A stretch of 64,000 nucleotides of DNA from Membranipora membranacea. Its lineage: Eukaryota > Bryozoa > Gymnolaemata > Cheilostomatida > Membraniporidae. A model generated the notes under the pieces. It saw nothing but the letters and a program-made list of their open reading frames with translations, had not been told where the DNA came from and did not search any database. The stretch lies in the NCBI GenBank assembly GCA_914767715.1, contig OU612069.1, positions 28,143,387-28,207,386 of the forward strand. The letters are read 5' to 3'. Positions 11,106 through 21,461 of the stretch are shown here, piece after piece; positions within the stretch are counted from its first letter, which is position 1; every line of letters starts with the position of its first letter. A program made the translations under genes and the position numbers.

Positions 11106-13105
11106 GCCATGTTGTCAGTCTGGATGAAGAAATGGACATTCATCAGATATCCTCGATATCTCTTTACTGCGCTCAGTATTGCAAACAACTCCTGTTCGCA
11201 TGTTGCCCATTTTCTCTCACACTTGTTTAGTGTCTTGCTAAAGAAGGATATCGGGTGATGCTTGTTATCCTCTCTCAACTGAGAGAGGACAGCTCCGATA
11301 CACAATCCACTTGCGTCAGTAGTGAGGGTGAAGGGCTTGGAGAAGTCTGGGAATATCAACACTGGGGCCGACGTTATGACTGACTTAAGTAAGTTCACTG
11401 CTGCTATACACTCCTCTGTCCACACAAAGGGGTTATCTCCTGTGAGCTTAGTCAAGGGCAAAACCTCCTTGCTGTAACCTTTTACAAAGCTCCTGTAAAA
11501 ACCAAACAAGCCTAACAGTCTCCTCACTTCAGTGGCAGTCTTTGGATCTGGAAAATTCCTGATCTTCTCTACATTGTGCGGCGCCACTGTAATTCCATCC
11601 TCAGAGATAACGTGGCCTAGATAGGTTATTTCTTTCTGAAAGAAATGGCTTTTACTAAGCCTGTATCTCAATCCGGTGAATCTCAGTCGCTCGAATACAG
11701 TCCGTAGTAGTGTGATGTGGGAGTCGAAGTCAGCTGAAGTCAACAACCAGTCGTCGAGGTAGACGACTGAGGATCCCGAACTTATCAAATCTGCCATAAT
11801 GGCCATTGATAGTCTAGCAAAGGTGCTAGGGGATCCACTGGCTCCTTGGGGCATAACTTTCCATTTATAACAACCCCAAGGCGTTATAAATGATGACTTC
11901 TCTCGCGAATCTTCATGCAGTTTAACTTGAAAAAATCCTGAACAGAGATCAATTGCACTGAAAAACCTTTTCCCGTGCATGATCTCCATAACATTGTCGA
12001 TGTTTGATAAGCACATGGATTGTTTTTCCGTGACAGCATTTAATTTCCTGTAATCTACGCAAAATCGATGGGTGTTGTCCTTCTTCTTAACTATGACTAC
12101 AGGTGAGCTCCATATCCCACTTGACATCTCAATCATCTCTCTGTCCAACATGGTGTCGATCTGTTTCTTTATTTCGGCTCGCAAACCTACAGGTATGTTG
12201 TATGGCCTACTCCTGATGGGTGTCACTCCTGGTTGAGTTTGTATGAAATGTTGAACCACGTCAGTCCTTCCTAACTCGTCTAGTCCTTCTCCTATAATGT
12301 CTGAGAATTCGTTGATGAGGTCACGCAGAATGGGCATCTGGTCATCGTCTAGAGTTGTCTTGTTTTGATCTAATGACTCACCTGGTTTCTCTTTGTTCCG
12401 TCTAGGAGTAGGTCTATTGATATTACTCATGAGAATATCATCTTCGTCCACTTCAGAGGCCTCTCCTATTAAAGTATTCACCTGGACCTGTAAAGGCTCC
12501 TGGCTCACATTCATTATAGGGACTACAATCCTGTCTTTTCTCTGTTGACTCAACGAATTTCCCACCAATAGTGATCGAGGGGTGTTGTGATTACTCCCAC
12601 TAAAGCTAAACGTATTGGACCGTGGATTGATCGGTTTGACCTCGGCTAATACAGCTACCTCAGATAATGGAAGTATGTGCACAGAATTTACTGTGCGCAC
12701 CAAGTAATTCCTTTCCGGCTCCCCCATTGGAAATTGTTGATCTCCAACTTTGAAAATGCCTTTCTTAAAATTGTAGGTGAGATCACCCAACTTCTCCAGA
12801 AAATCTGCTCCAAGGATAAGGTCCTGTGAGGTATTTTCAGCAACATGCAAACACTGATTGTACTCACTCATGCCAAGTGAGATCTTAGCTGCCGTCCGAC
12901 CTATGTTGGCTAAAGGAGTGCCTGTCACTCCTCTCGCTTCCATCTTGTCAGGATATAATGGTAGTTTCAGATCTCTACAAAGTTGGGCGTGAATGATTGA
13001 ACAAGCAGCTCCTGCATCAGCTGGCGCCCTCACTGGTTTACCATTAACCTCAATGCCGATAAGCGCGCTGCGACATTTCTTGCCACTTCTTATTCCTGCT
13101 ATCAC
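11057..13105 (-). CDS. Protease, reverse transcriptase and partial RNase H (copy 1 Pol)
   Basis: The retropepsin region has DAGAACSII at the usual active-site place, with Ala where Ser or Thr is normal, and ILGADFL downstream. RT motifs include FSAIDLCSGFFQ (first catalytic Asp) and YLDDW (YxDD box). RNase H shows TTDASG, a CEQEL Glu and QTDN, after which the frame is lost at the deletion. The open frame continues upstream in the same phase to a TGA at 13142-13144, so Pol appears to be made as a readthrough product of the upstream Gag-Env-tail frame. The listed start is a GTG, not a real initiator. Confidence 0.92.
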   Translation of the reverse strand: MIAGIRSGKKCRSALIGIEVNGKPVRAPADAGAACSIIHAQLCRDLKLPLYPDKMEARGVTGTPLANIGRTAAKISLGMSEYNQCLHVAENTSQDLILGADFLEKLGDLTYNFKKGIFKVGDQQFPMGEPERNYLVRTVNSVHILPLSEVAVLAEVKPINPRSNTFSFSGSNHNTPRSLLVGNSLSQQRKDRIVVPIMNVSQEPLQVQVNTLIGEASEVDEDDILMSNINRPTPRRNKEKPGESLDQNKTTLDDDQMPILRDLINEFSDIIGEGLDELGRTDVVQHFIQTQPGVTPIRSRPYNIPVGLRAEIKKQIDTMLDREMIEMSSGIWSSPVVIVKKKDNTHRFCVDYRKLNAVTEKQSMCLSNIDNVMEIMHGKRFFSAIDLCSGFFQVKLHEDSREKSSFITPWGCYKWKVMPQGASGSPSTFARLSMAIMADLISSGSSVVYLDDWLLTSADFDSHITLLRTVFERLRFTGLRYRLSKSHFFQKEITYLGHVISEDGITVAPHNVEKIRNFPDPKTATEVRRLLGLFGFYRSFVKGYSKEVLPLTKLTGDNPFVWTEECIAAVNLLKSVITSAPVLIFPDFSKPFTLTTDASGLCIGAVLSQLREDNKHHPISFFSKTLNKCERKWATCEQELFAILSAVKRYRGYLMNVHFFIQTDNMACVYLLKSGVSTGGLT

Positions 13106-13141
13106 TTGTATCTTGGAGTTGGTGGGTGTGTCCGTCTGGCG

Positions 13142-13447
13142 TCATTGGAGTGAAGGGTAAAGGGGTGAATATGCAGGTGGGGCCGATGGTTTACTCCTGT
13201 CACCAAGTTCCTTGGCTACCATGTTAGGAAAATCAATGAAGCTTGTTTGCTCGGCATGATCAACGAACCTTGCCGCTCCAGCCCCACTCTCTGGGTCTCC
13301 ACTCTCTACTAGTCTCAGGTTCTCTCCTTCCTCATCTCCTTCACAATCGGAAAATTCTCCAATAGACTGGTCTGCGTCAGGTTCCGTACATTGGCTCTCA
13401 TAGTCCACTGCAGCGATAATTGGTCTGCTGATTCTGATAGTACAGCA
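13142..13447 (-). CDS. Envelope cytoplasmic-tail frame with PPAY and YPSL late-domain motifs
   Basis: The frame of the Gag-Env ORF stops at TGA 13448-13450, but the same phase stays open to TGA 13142-13144. It begins with Cys-Cys and a short basic stretch directly after the transmembrane segment. It continues as an acidic region and ends with PPAYSPLYPSLQ, which carries both a PPxY motif (NEDD4-type ligase binding) and a YPxL motif (ALIX binding) used for budding by retroviruses. There is no ATG at its start; it needs TGA readthrough or a separate transcript. Copy 2 has lost nearly all of it. Confidence 0.55.
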   Translation of the reverse strand, partial: CCTIRISRPIIAAVDYESQCTEPDADQSIGEFSDCEGDEEGENLRLVESGDPESGAGAARFVDHAEQTSFIDFPNMVAKELGDRSKPSAPPAYSPLYPSLQ

Positions 13448-16400
13448 TCACCTGTATAGGACAGCCCCTAATAGAATTACCGCAATCAGGCTGGTAATGC
13501 AATTGCAGGCCAGAGTCCACAGCTCAAAAACGGACGACACGTGACCACCTGTCAAGAATGCCATCCATGCGCCACCAATTAAGTTTTCTTTCGATTCTAC
13601 AACATTCTTCTCTAGAGTTTTATGCGGTCCTGACTGAATCCCCATGGCTTCCAACACCTGTTTCTGCCTACTGAGTGTGGCTAAGACATCATTAAGGTCA
13701 GAGTGTGTGGAAAAGGATTGCCAATTCAAATGATAGGCCAAGTTGTATGTAGTCTCATGAATGGTCAGTGGATGAGCGCCCAATGATATTCCTGGTATAT
13801 CTAAGCTCTCAGCCTCAGAAATCAACTCAAGTGAGCCATTCTGATGATACCACTGTAATTCGCCTTTGATTCGCAGCGGTATTACCGGTGTGTCCTTGCA
13901 AGGCACAAACATGCTCTGACGGTATACTACATTGTCTGATGGGTCGAGGAAACCGCTGTGACTGACCCCGCTGACTGTAAGATTGACTGGAATGAACGCT
14001 GTGCAGTTATCTTCTGACATAGGTAGGAGGGTAAAGTTTGTGATGGGTGTACAAGGGAATACCTGTAGAAAGCCAGGGCCTGCCTCAGCTCTGACATGGC
14101 TTGTACCCATCAAAAACCGTGCTGTCATTGTGAGATGCTGTTCCGCGAGGATACTGATCGTCTTGAGAACTTGTACCATGTTGTTACAAGTGTACTTGTA
14201 GGATGACCAGTATAGTTTTAACTGTACCTCAGCCAAATCCATTGCCAATGGTTGGATCATACCACTTATTTGACTGAGCAACTCGCGGTATGCACTGCCG
14301 GCCTTTATAGTACCCGCTACACTTGCATTTACACCCTCAACAATCAGCGAGCTATTCAAATTGGTAGTGTTGAACTTCACTACCAGACCTTGGTCTGACA
14401 GTGATACCTTGCTGTGGTTACATGTTGAGCGTGTGTTTAAACCATTTTCATTGAATGTCGGCGCTAAATCATCTTTTGAGCTCACAAAATGTCCATCCAG
14501 AAATTTCCCTTCTATCTTGTACCACTCCTGGTACTGGCAAAGAGATTCCCTCTCCACGTCCCACATTAACATCGAACCATCCGTCAAGGTACAGTGACCT
14601 ACACTATACTCACCACAATGTGAAACATCACCAGCACTACTCCTGAAACTATTCTCCCCAAACTTCTTATAAACTGACGCCTCTATATAACTACATTGGC
14701 TGACTGGAAATTCATGCCATTTACAGCAGTATTTGTAAGAGATATCAGCCTCATTAGAAGTTGTGTAAACCCCGTTTGAACCAGACAGTGACCCGTGGAT
14801 ACAAGACTTTGACCTCACCATGTCCACACACTCCCCATGAGAAACCGATTTCATAGAATTAGACACTTTCTTATCCCTAATATCACTGAAAAATGATATT
14901 TGTGTGGAGACCAGTACCTTTGTTTTAAGGCACTGATAGGCTTTTGTTTTCCATTCTATGAAATTCTCACGGAGGACTGTGGCTAGCACAGGTGTTGGTT
15001 GGAACCGTCCTGTACTCGTAGGAGCTGTCTGACAGGTATAACGATGGTTGAGGGGATGAATTGATGGTCTGGCTACCGCTGCGGAGCCACAATTCATCGG
15101 AAACTCAGCATATACTGGTTTTGCCTGAGTCTCATTGCTCGACAGGGCTGTTGCCTGTCCAAGAAAACCACAGAAAGCAAGAGTACCTATAACCATAAAC
15201 TGGGCATATGAGAGTTTTCCTCCCTTGCCCTTCTTCCTGTTTCCAGGTTTACTAAAACTAACCGAATTCACACCTGTACCAGAGTCTGAGCCTTTTTCAT
15301 CCTCAGTAGGTGGTTGTGAGAGAACGAATTCCGCGAACTCGTCCCCTTCCAGGTCGACCATATTGACGGCCTGATTTAGGGGACACTCATTTGCATAGTG
15401 TCCTATTTTCTGGCACTTAAAGCACTGAACTGAGTTGGAGTTGGCCTGATTAAGCTTATCAGGCGATCCAGATCCTTGACCTCCATAGCTCATCTGAGCC
15501 CTTGAAGGATCTTGGGGGGATTTCCCTTGGTATCCACCCCCTCGGTAGTTACCACCCTGGTATCCACTACCTTGTTGTCTACCCCCTTGGTAGTTATTTC
15601 GGTTCCCCGGGTAACCTCCCCTGTTTCCTCTTTCCCTACCCCTATAGCCTTTATTATTATTATATGGTTGTCTCGGCTGTTGTGCATTAGCCCTTGCCTG
15701 AGCTTGGCTAGCCACTAAGGATTTAAGAGCAGCTACCTCCTTTTTCAAGGAGTCCATCGAGCCACCCTGACCATGACCTACAGCCGCAACCAGCTTAGTG
15801 CTGGCCCGCCTATCGTTAGCCATTTTATGGTCAACGTCTTCGATTTTGGCTGCTTCCTTCCTAGCAGCTTCCAAGCTCTTTGGCCTCTTCTTTAACAACG
15901 CCCTTTTCAGCTCTGGTTTTAGCCCATTCACAAAGGCTTGCACCAGAATAGAGTCTTTGTGGGTGGCTGACAGGTCAGGCCACAAAGAATTGGCGGCTTC
16001 CATAAAACAACCATAATATTCCAGCACGGAGGTTCTGTTGTCCTGTTTAACATCCCAGATCAGGGTCCCACTGTCCATGAATTCTCCAGTCAGGGCAGCC
16101 TTCAACTTGATGAAGCTGTTTCCCAGAGCTGGGTTGTTGTTGACCACTGACCTGTAGACCTGGTAGGCCCCACCCTCCAAAGCATCTGGCAAGTGGTTGG
16201 CCAGCTGACTATCATTCAGTTGCATCTTATTGATGCTCTTCTCCCATTTCTCTAAGAAACTCACCCAGTTCTCACCAGGGTTTCCTTTAAATGAGATGGT
16301 GGGAGCTGTGTCTCTGATATAGACTGGACCTCCAGTCGTACAGCTAGCACTACCACTGCTAAATGGAGAGGACGGTGCCTGTTGTGTAGGTATCCTATTA

Positions 16401-17119
16401 GGGGGTAATTTGATAGTATGCGTGTTCTGAGGGGTCAGTGATGGTTGTAATTGTGTAGTGTGGACAGTTGGTCGTTGAATTTGGTTGGGTAAAGCCTGAT
16501 TCTGGGGGGCGATTGGTTGTTGGAATTGGTTAGGGATATCCTGTTGCTGGGGTATGGCTGGGAAATTCTGAATTTGAGGCGGTAATTGGGTTTGCATGTG
16601 AGCAGCTAATTGCCCTTGGAGATTAGCCGGTAAAGCTGCCCAAAACTGCGCAAAGTCGTACGGAATAGGTTGTGTAGGTGCTGGCTGCGGAGGGGCAGGT
16701 GCTCTGATAGCGCTATGGTTTTGAAGTCTAGGTCTTACTACGAATCCTGGTGGTAATTGTGGTTGGGGAATTGGTGGCAAATGTCGTTGTTGGGCTGGTG
16801 GATGTGCAGGTCGTGGCGGTTGCTGCTGTTGGGGGGGTGGTGCCTGGTGTGCAGGTCTAAGAAGCCACCCTCCCTCAACATCAGCATCGCCGTTTACTGC
16901 ATTTCTACCATCAGCCTCAGCAGCAGCAGGTCTATCTGCTGGTTCCTGTTGGAATTGGCCGTCTCCCATTTCCGGAGGTCTTAACACAACGCGATCACGG
17001 TTAATAGCAGTTTCTAAATTTTCAAGGTTTCTTTGCTCTTGTAAATCATTTACATCCTCATCAAGCCCTGTGGCTGCATCCACACGTTCAATACTAGTAT
17101 TGGATGAATGATCCGACAT
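13448..17119 (-). CDS. Gag fused in frame to an envelope-type glycoprotein (copy 1)
   Basis: 1223 codons from ATG 17117-17119. Residues ~1-270 are Gln/Pro-rich. About 270-420 resemble a retrotransposon Gag capsid (FKGNPGENWVSFLEKW). An RGG-rich stretch follows, then a CCHC knuckle (CFKCQKIGHYANEC, ~563-576). At ~640-662 a basic stretch precedes a hydrophobic signal-peptide-like segment (MVIGTLAFCGFLGQATA) with its own Met. About 540 residues with many Cys and nine N-glycosylation sequons come next, then a C-terminal transmembrane segment (SLIAVILLGAVLY). The Gag part builds the particle; the rest looks like a viral entry glycoprotein. Its Cys/Trp pattern resembles glycoproteins of some negative-strand RNA viruses (chuvirus-like), but this is only an impression. 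No furin site is obvious. Confidence 0.85.
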   Translation of the reverse strand: MSDHSSNTSIERVDAATGLDEDVNDLQEQRNLENLETAINRDRVVLRPPEMGDGQFQQEPADRPAAAEADGRNAVNGDADVEGGWLLRPAHQAPPPQQQQPPRPAHPPAQQRHLPPIPQPQLPPGFVVRPRLQNHSAIRAPAPPQPAPTQPIPYDFAQFWAALPANLQGQLAAHMQTQLPPQIQNFPAIPQQQDIPNQFQQPIAPQNQALPNQIQRPTVHTTQLQPSLTPQNTHTIKLPPNRIPTQQAPSSPFSSGSASCTTGGPVYIRDTAPTISFKGNPGENWVSFLEKWEKSINKMQLNDSQLANHLPDALEGGAYQVYRSVVNNNPALGNSFIKLKAALTGEFMDSGTLIWDVKQDNRTSVLEYYGCFMEAANSLWPDLSATHKDSILVQAFVNGLKPELKRALLKKRPKSLEAARKEAAKIEDVDHKMANDRRASTKLVAAVGHGQGGSMDSLKKEVAALKSLVASQAQARANAQQPRQPYNNNKGYRGRERGNRGGYPGNRNNYQGGRQQGSGYQGGNYRGGGYQGKSPQDPSRAQMSYGGQGSGSPDKLNQANSNSVQCFKCQKIGHYANECPLNQAVNMVDLEGDEFAEFVLSQPPTEDEKGSDSGTGVNSVSFSKPGNRKKGKGGKLSYAQFMVIGTLAFCGFLGQATALSSNETQAKPVYAEFPMNCGSAAVARPSIHPLNHRYTCQTAPTSTGRFQPTPVLATVLRENFIEWKTKAYQCLKTKVLVSTQISFFSDIRDKKVSNSMKSVSHGECVDMVRSKSCIHGSLSGSNGVYTTSNEADISYKYCCKWHEFPVSQCSYIEASVYKKFGENSFRSSAGDVSHCGEYSVGHCTLTDGSMLMWDVERESLCQYQEWYKIEGKFLDGHFVSSKDDLAPTFNENGLNTRSTCNHSKVSLSDQGLVVKFNTTNLNSSLIVEGVNASVAGTIKAGSAYRELLSQISGMIQPLAMDLAEVQLKLYWSSYKYTCNNMVQVLKTISILAEQHLTMTARFLMGTSHVRAEAGPGFLQVFPCTPITNFTLLPMSEDNCTAFIPVNLTVSGVSHSGFLDPSDNVVYRQSMFVPCKDTPVIPLRIKGELQWYHQNGSLELISEAESLDIPGISLGAHPLTIHETTYNLAYHLNWQSFSTHSDLNDVLATLSRQKQVLEAMGIQSGPHKTLEKNVVESKENLIGGAWMAFLTGGHVSSVFELWTLACNCITSLIAVILLGAVLYR

Positions 17120-17824
17120 GTTGATAAGGAATTATTTAATATCTCTCCTACTTGTTATCTGAGCCGATGATCAAATCAAGTGTCAATTAGTGAAACGCAA
17201 CAGGATTCAGTTTGTTTTGGTATTATCAGCAATACTAGTCTACTCTAATGATGTTAGAACGGTGACCTTGGTTAGGTAAAATGGATGTATATAAACCACA
17301 AGAATAAGTAGCAAATAACACGTGTTTACTAACAAGAGCCTTAAGTAGGTCAATCACAATTTTTAGTTTATGATGACAACGATTAATTGCCTCCCAGGAT
17401 TCAACTCAGAATTCTGGTATTTCTAAATGATAGCCAGTGTATTACTGTAGTATGTCTACTATGTCTTTCACTGTACTACTAATCTTGTCAAAACTGTGAC
17501 AGATTGATGTAAACCACCAGTCTATTGTGGTTATAATTACTAACTGATCTGTTTTTAATGCGTCGCTAATTGTCAGTGGTGGCCTAACCACTTTAATTCC
17601 ACCCAGGAACAAATTAATGAACTCCTGTGAATTGTGACAAGCATAAAAACAAGGCGTGATCAGTAAACTATAGTATATGTTACGTATAAATTTCCCTCAC
17701 AAGGGATATGGTACCAAACAGCAGACTAAACAGTCTGAAAAAATCACTCGCCGTGAGAAATTAAAACTAAACTCAAACTAGTCTTAAAAAAATGGCAGCG
17801 AAATCGATAGCAGCTCCACCAATT
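17120..17824 (-). other. Leader between 5' LTR and Gag (copy 1), with primer-binding site
   Basis: About 705 bp with no coding frame. Beside the LTR (17821 downward) the minus strand reads TGGTGGAGCTG, a plausible tRNA primer-binding site three bases from the LTR's CA end. The tRNA was not identified. The same leader occurs in copy 2 with a few changes. Confidence 0.6.
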
Positions 17825-18610
17825 CGCTATGTTCAAAAGTGGGGGTTATTGACCACGTTCAATTATACAATTGTATATTAATAACTAACCGGTTTATATT
17901 TGTAGAAGTGTATGACGTCTGTATGTATCTATATAGCTATAGCTCTCCTCTATGATCCGTGTGATAAGTACGGTGTCATCAGCAGAAAAGAGAGTGATTA
18001 CTGCTTCATAGGTCCCAGGAAGAGTAAGTCACATGACTAGCAGTATATAGCCTTTGGTAACTGCTAGACTTCTTATTCTGTCAATACTCAATATCTGGGT
18101 TAGACACTATACGAAAAGGGGTGCTGCTAACACCGTAGGCGACAGGCTGGATTATAACCATCCAATGATGTAGCTGACACGTATCGAAAGACAGTTCACG
18201 TTGATGATGGATCATACTAAGCTAGTGTTTATGGGGAAAGCATATTTGGTAATTAGGATGTATGCTTTCCAAATTGAGAGCCAGTTGTCTAGCTTGTTGT
18301 TGGGATGCCAGTTTTTCAGTGTCTATTAATGGTAATAAAACATCCATCAACTATTCCTTAGATTAATAGTTAGCATTTAAAATAACAATAATGTAACTCA
18401 AAGTACAGCACAGCTGGTAGTATGTATTATCTAGGCTTTGCTTGTAAGCTATAAAGCAAGTAGGATAATTTGCTAGTTGGTTAAGAAATGAAGCAACTTG
18501 TTACTGTATAATAAGTAATAGTAAATAAAAGATGAGCCAGTATGTTAAATAATGGCTGTCATAGTTAGACTATCCCAAGTATCCATAACTTGTAATTCCC
18601 AACTATAACA
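17825..18610 (-). repeat. 5' LTR of retroelement copy 1
   Basis: 786 bp, followed by TCAC at 18611-18614. Its first base on the plus strand is C instead of the T seen in the other three LTRs. Confidence 0.93.
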
Positions 18611-18614
18611 TCAC

Positions 18615-19022
18615 TGTTTGTCTCCGTAGTAAACTTCTTTCTTTACAAGTTGGGAACAAGAAGGTCAAGATAAACTCAGCAATGAAGCATAGGATAGTTG
18701 AAAACAAGGAGTAAAGTCTTTTACTCCTGGTTAAAAGTCTGCCTCCATGCTGAATTTGTTTGTTTACATTGGGTTGTTGACAGGAAGTAGAACATTGTAA
18801 GCTACTTTTTTCGCATACTTCTATGATTTGTGTACATGGATATTGCATGAAATATTAGTCTCTTACTAACAAAAAATAGAATAGACTAAAAGACAATTTT
18901 CTAATTATTAACAATAGTAAAAAACACCTCAGGGAAGAATCTGGATAAAAAAATCAAAACTCTATTGATCTTTTTCCCAATTGATTTCTCATAATAGCTC
19001 CGCATTATTTATTTCTCATTTC
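18615..19022. other. No gene recognised
   Basis: AT-rich sequence right of retroelement copy 1. The minus-strand ORF 18603-18848 crosses the LTR boundary and has no motif. Confidence 0.4.
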
Positions 19023-19102
19023 ATTCTCATTTGGGTAGCTTAATTGGTTACGAATAACGGTTGTTAATCGAAAGGATGGTGGTTCAAGCCCACCCGAGGA
19101 CG
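19023..19102 (+). repeat. Degenerate tRNA-Asn(GTT)-like sequence
   Basis: The order and spacing follow tRNA-Asn: a D-arm-like TAGCTTAATTGGTTA, an anticodon loop with TGTTAA, a perfect T-stem GGTGG/CCACC around TTCAAGC, and a 3' acceptor CGAGGACG. The D stem, anticodon stem and 5' acceptor do not pair, so it is a pseudogene or the head of a SINE. Confidence 0.6.
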
Positions 19103-20059
19103 TCTGTTTTGACCCGGCTATATGCAGTAACCTGACCCCCACACTGCTTGCAGATCGACTCTGTGATATGTGTCCCTATGCATATGGCCAGTGTGCCTGA
19201 GTTTTTAAAACTGAAAATAAACCCACCAGAACTGGAGAACTTGGAACTCAAGCACATGTTGATAAATCCAAAATCAACGGTGCAAAGGTAACCAACCTGA
19301 ATTGATTGGTGCACATGCGCAAAGTGCCTGACTCCTGTAATACTGGCACCATTGGCAAAATCTAGGCTCTGTCTTATCCTGTTATTTGGAGAATGAAGGT
19401 GCAAAGTCTTTGGTGGATTGTGACTAAGGAGATAATTAATAAGAATTTATTGTTGAAATATCCTAACACTGAAACTCTAAATGTAAGGCCAATATGTAAG
19501 GCCAATAGGGCCATGTAAGGCCAATAATCCTAACACTGTGTTGCATAGGGTGTAGACCTCTCCTGTTCGCAAAAGAAAAATCATTCAACCATGTTTGATC
19601 TAGTTTTTTCTACAGAATGTAATGACTATTTAATCATAGTCTTCATTCGGATTTAACATAAATGCAATTCCATCCAGAATGCTGCACACTAAATGTTTAA
19701 ATCTCATAGAAGACCAGCTTCATATGTTATGTAAGACGCTGCTTATTATGGATCAAGCTAATTCCTGCACTTTGTTTTCTATATGAAAAGGTGTATGACA
19801 AACCTTATGAAAATAATTCCCATTTATATAATTTTGCAGTGCACTCAGACATATAAAACTTGAACTTAATTATTTTAATAATATAGCTCAAAATTTTAAA
19901 TTACGAATCAGTCATTAGATATGAACAATTACATATATATGTTGGCAGTCTGGGCCATGATTAAAGAGTACTGTTCATTGCATCCTATTTGTTCCTACCG
20001 GAGATTAAAGTATCACGGCACTGTTTTTCTTTTCTATGCAATAGGTCTTATATGACCGC
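19103..20059. other. No gene recognised; short ATGTAAGGCCAAT repeats
   Basis: The minus ORF 19084-19404 has no recognised domain. Three copies of ATGTAAGGCCAAT lie around 19482-19528. Otherwise nothing supported. Confidence 0.4.
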
Positions 20060-20345
20060 CCTATTTAACGGGCCCCCTTAAGCTCGGGTGGCTTGTGTGG
20101 GGTAGTACCCTATACCCTTGCCCGCCGTTGCAGGCTACTCTTTTTTTGAAGAGGCAGAGGGGGATCTTTATACTGCATGCAAGCACACAGTAGACCTCCT
20201 ATATTTATGGTCCTGATCCGAACAGACCTGGCTAGGATGAATGGCTTGCCAGTGCCAAATCAGAAATTACAGCCAGCGCCGGGAATCGAACCTGGATCAT
20301 AAGATCACAAGTCCATACCCTTAACCGTCTGACCACTCCTGACTC
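20060..20345 (-). repeat. tRNA-derived SINE
   Basis: On the minus strand, TGGTCAGACGGTTAAGG (A box, 20335-20319) is followed by a GATCCAGGTTCGATTCCC B box (20298-20281). Then comes about 220 bases of non-tRNA body with a GC-rich middle (around 20090-20140). This layout is typical of tRNA-headed SINEs. Confidence 0.65.
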
Positions 20346-21461
20346 CTAAAGTTACTTTAGGAGATGGTGCCCCTTGTTGGTTCTCCAGTTAATGTTTTTC
20401 ATTTCTAGTATTAACGTGATATATCGCCTTTTCAGTTTCTCAGGAACTACTTGTCCCATCTCAAGAATTCTTTCACTGACACGTAGCTAGTAGTCTGCCC
20501 TATGATTAATATCCCAATTTTTTTAAACCCCATGTTTATACTTGATTAATTGTACATTAACTAAAATACATTGAAAACATATAGGCAGCAATGGGCAGAA
20601 TGATGCAGCAAATTACATTATGCAAAGCGTGATGAAAATCTGTGCAGTATTACATGCGAAGCACATTGTGTACAACAATGGATCACCTTTTTGGGTGATT
20701 GTTTAGCATCGAGAGAGAAATGTCTATGCTCATAACTTCTCTACTATTGAATTTATCATGAAACGCCACGATCAAAAAACTTGGAAATACTCTCTAGTGT
20801 AATGTAAGCCGGTGTGTATGACATGTTGTTTAACCTATTTTCAGTTTTTGGGCTGGAAAGGAGTGCATGTTTTGGACCAAATAAATCTAGTTTAGCCACA
20901 AAAATCCAAATATCTCAAGATGTAAAGCCATAATCAATAATCGCTTCGATCAAAATCTATACAATCTTTTGCTGTTCATCATGCTGACAACAAATTTGAC
21001 TGACATACTTATGAATTTCTGATTTTTGGCTGGAATTTTGTGTCCAAAATTAGTGAAAATTTGGGTTATTATTTGTTACAGTTGTGACAACCAGGATCTG
21101 TAGTCTGGTAAGATTATTGATGGAAGTGACAGTGCAAGACCAAAATGGTATAATGAATTGGAAATTTTAGTTTCGGCATTATGGGGTCACATGTAATGAG
21201 GGATCAGAAATGGCCCTATACTATTGCAAAAATCAAGTTTAAGTCTCAAAGACAGGAGGCCCAAAAATATGAAGTTTTCACTAAAAACTCCTCCAGTTAG
21301 TGCCATGCCTCCTCTATATGGTGAAAGCAAAAACTAATCAAATACCTCAATAGCATGGCATAGAGGGCTCAATTTAAAAAGGGCACTTTTTGCCCCAACT
21401 TGAACTTTCAGTGGTCACTGCGACTCAATGTCAAATATTTGGAGGTTGGTTTCAATGGAAG
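20346..21461. other. No gene recognised
   Basis: No open frame above 60 codons with a recognisable motif, and no tandem structure. Left flank of the foldback element. Confidence 0.4.

Larger units (their letters stand above)
7526..18610 (-). mobile_element. Ty3/gypsy-class LTR retroelement with envelope, copy 1 (pol deleted)
   Basis: 11,085 bp bounded by LTRs 7526-8299 and 17825-18610 with TG...CA ends and a 4-bp TCAC duplication. On the minus strand the order is: 5' LTR (right), primer-binding site, ~0.7-kb leader, Gag-Env, envelope tail, protease-RT-RNase H, integrase, a 1.4-kb segment holding an antisense spliced gene, then 3' LTR (left). RT-RNase H-integrase order and the GPY module place it with Ty3/gypsy (Metaviridae) elements. 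Compared with copy 2, a 445-bp deletion between 11083 and 11084 removes the end of RNase H and the start of integrase and shifts the frame. LTRs differ by a 12-bp deletion and about seven substitutions, so it is older than copy 2. Confidence 0.93.

Noticed and set aside
14361-14646. Plus-strand ORFs inside the Gag-Env region (also 15135-15374, 15798-16016, 16757-16984 and the equivalents in copy 2)
   Set aside because: They are antisense shadows of the long minus-strand frame and lack splice signals or motifs of their own.
19023-19102. Functional tRNA-Asn gene
   Set aside because: D stem, anticodon stem and acceptor stem do not pair; only the T arm is intact.
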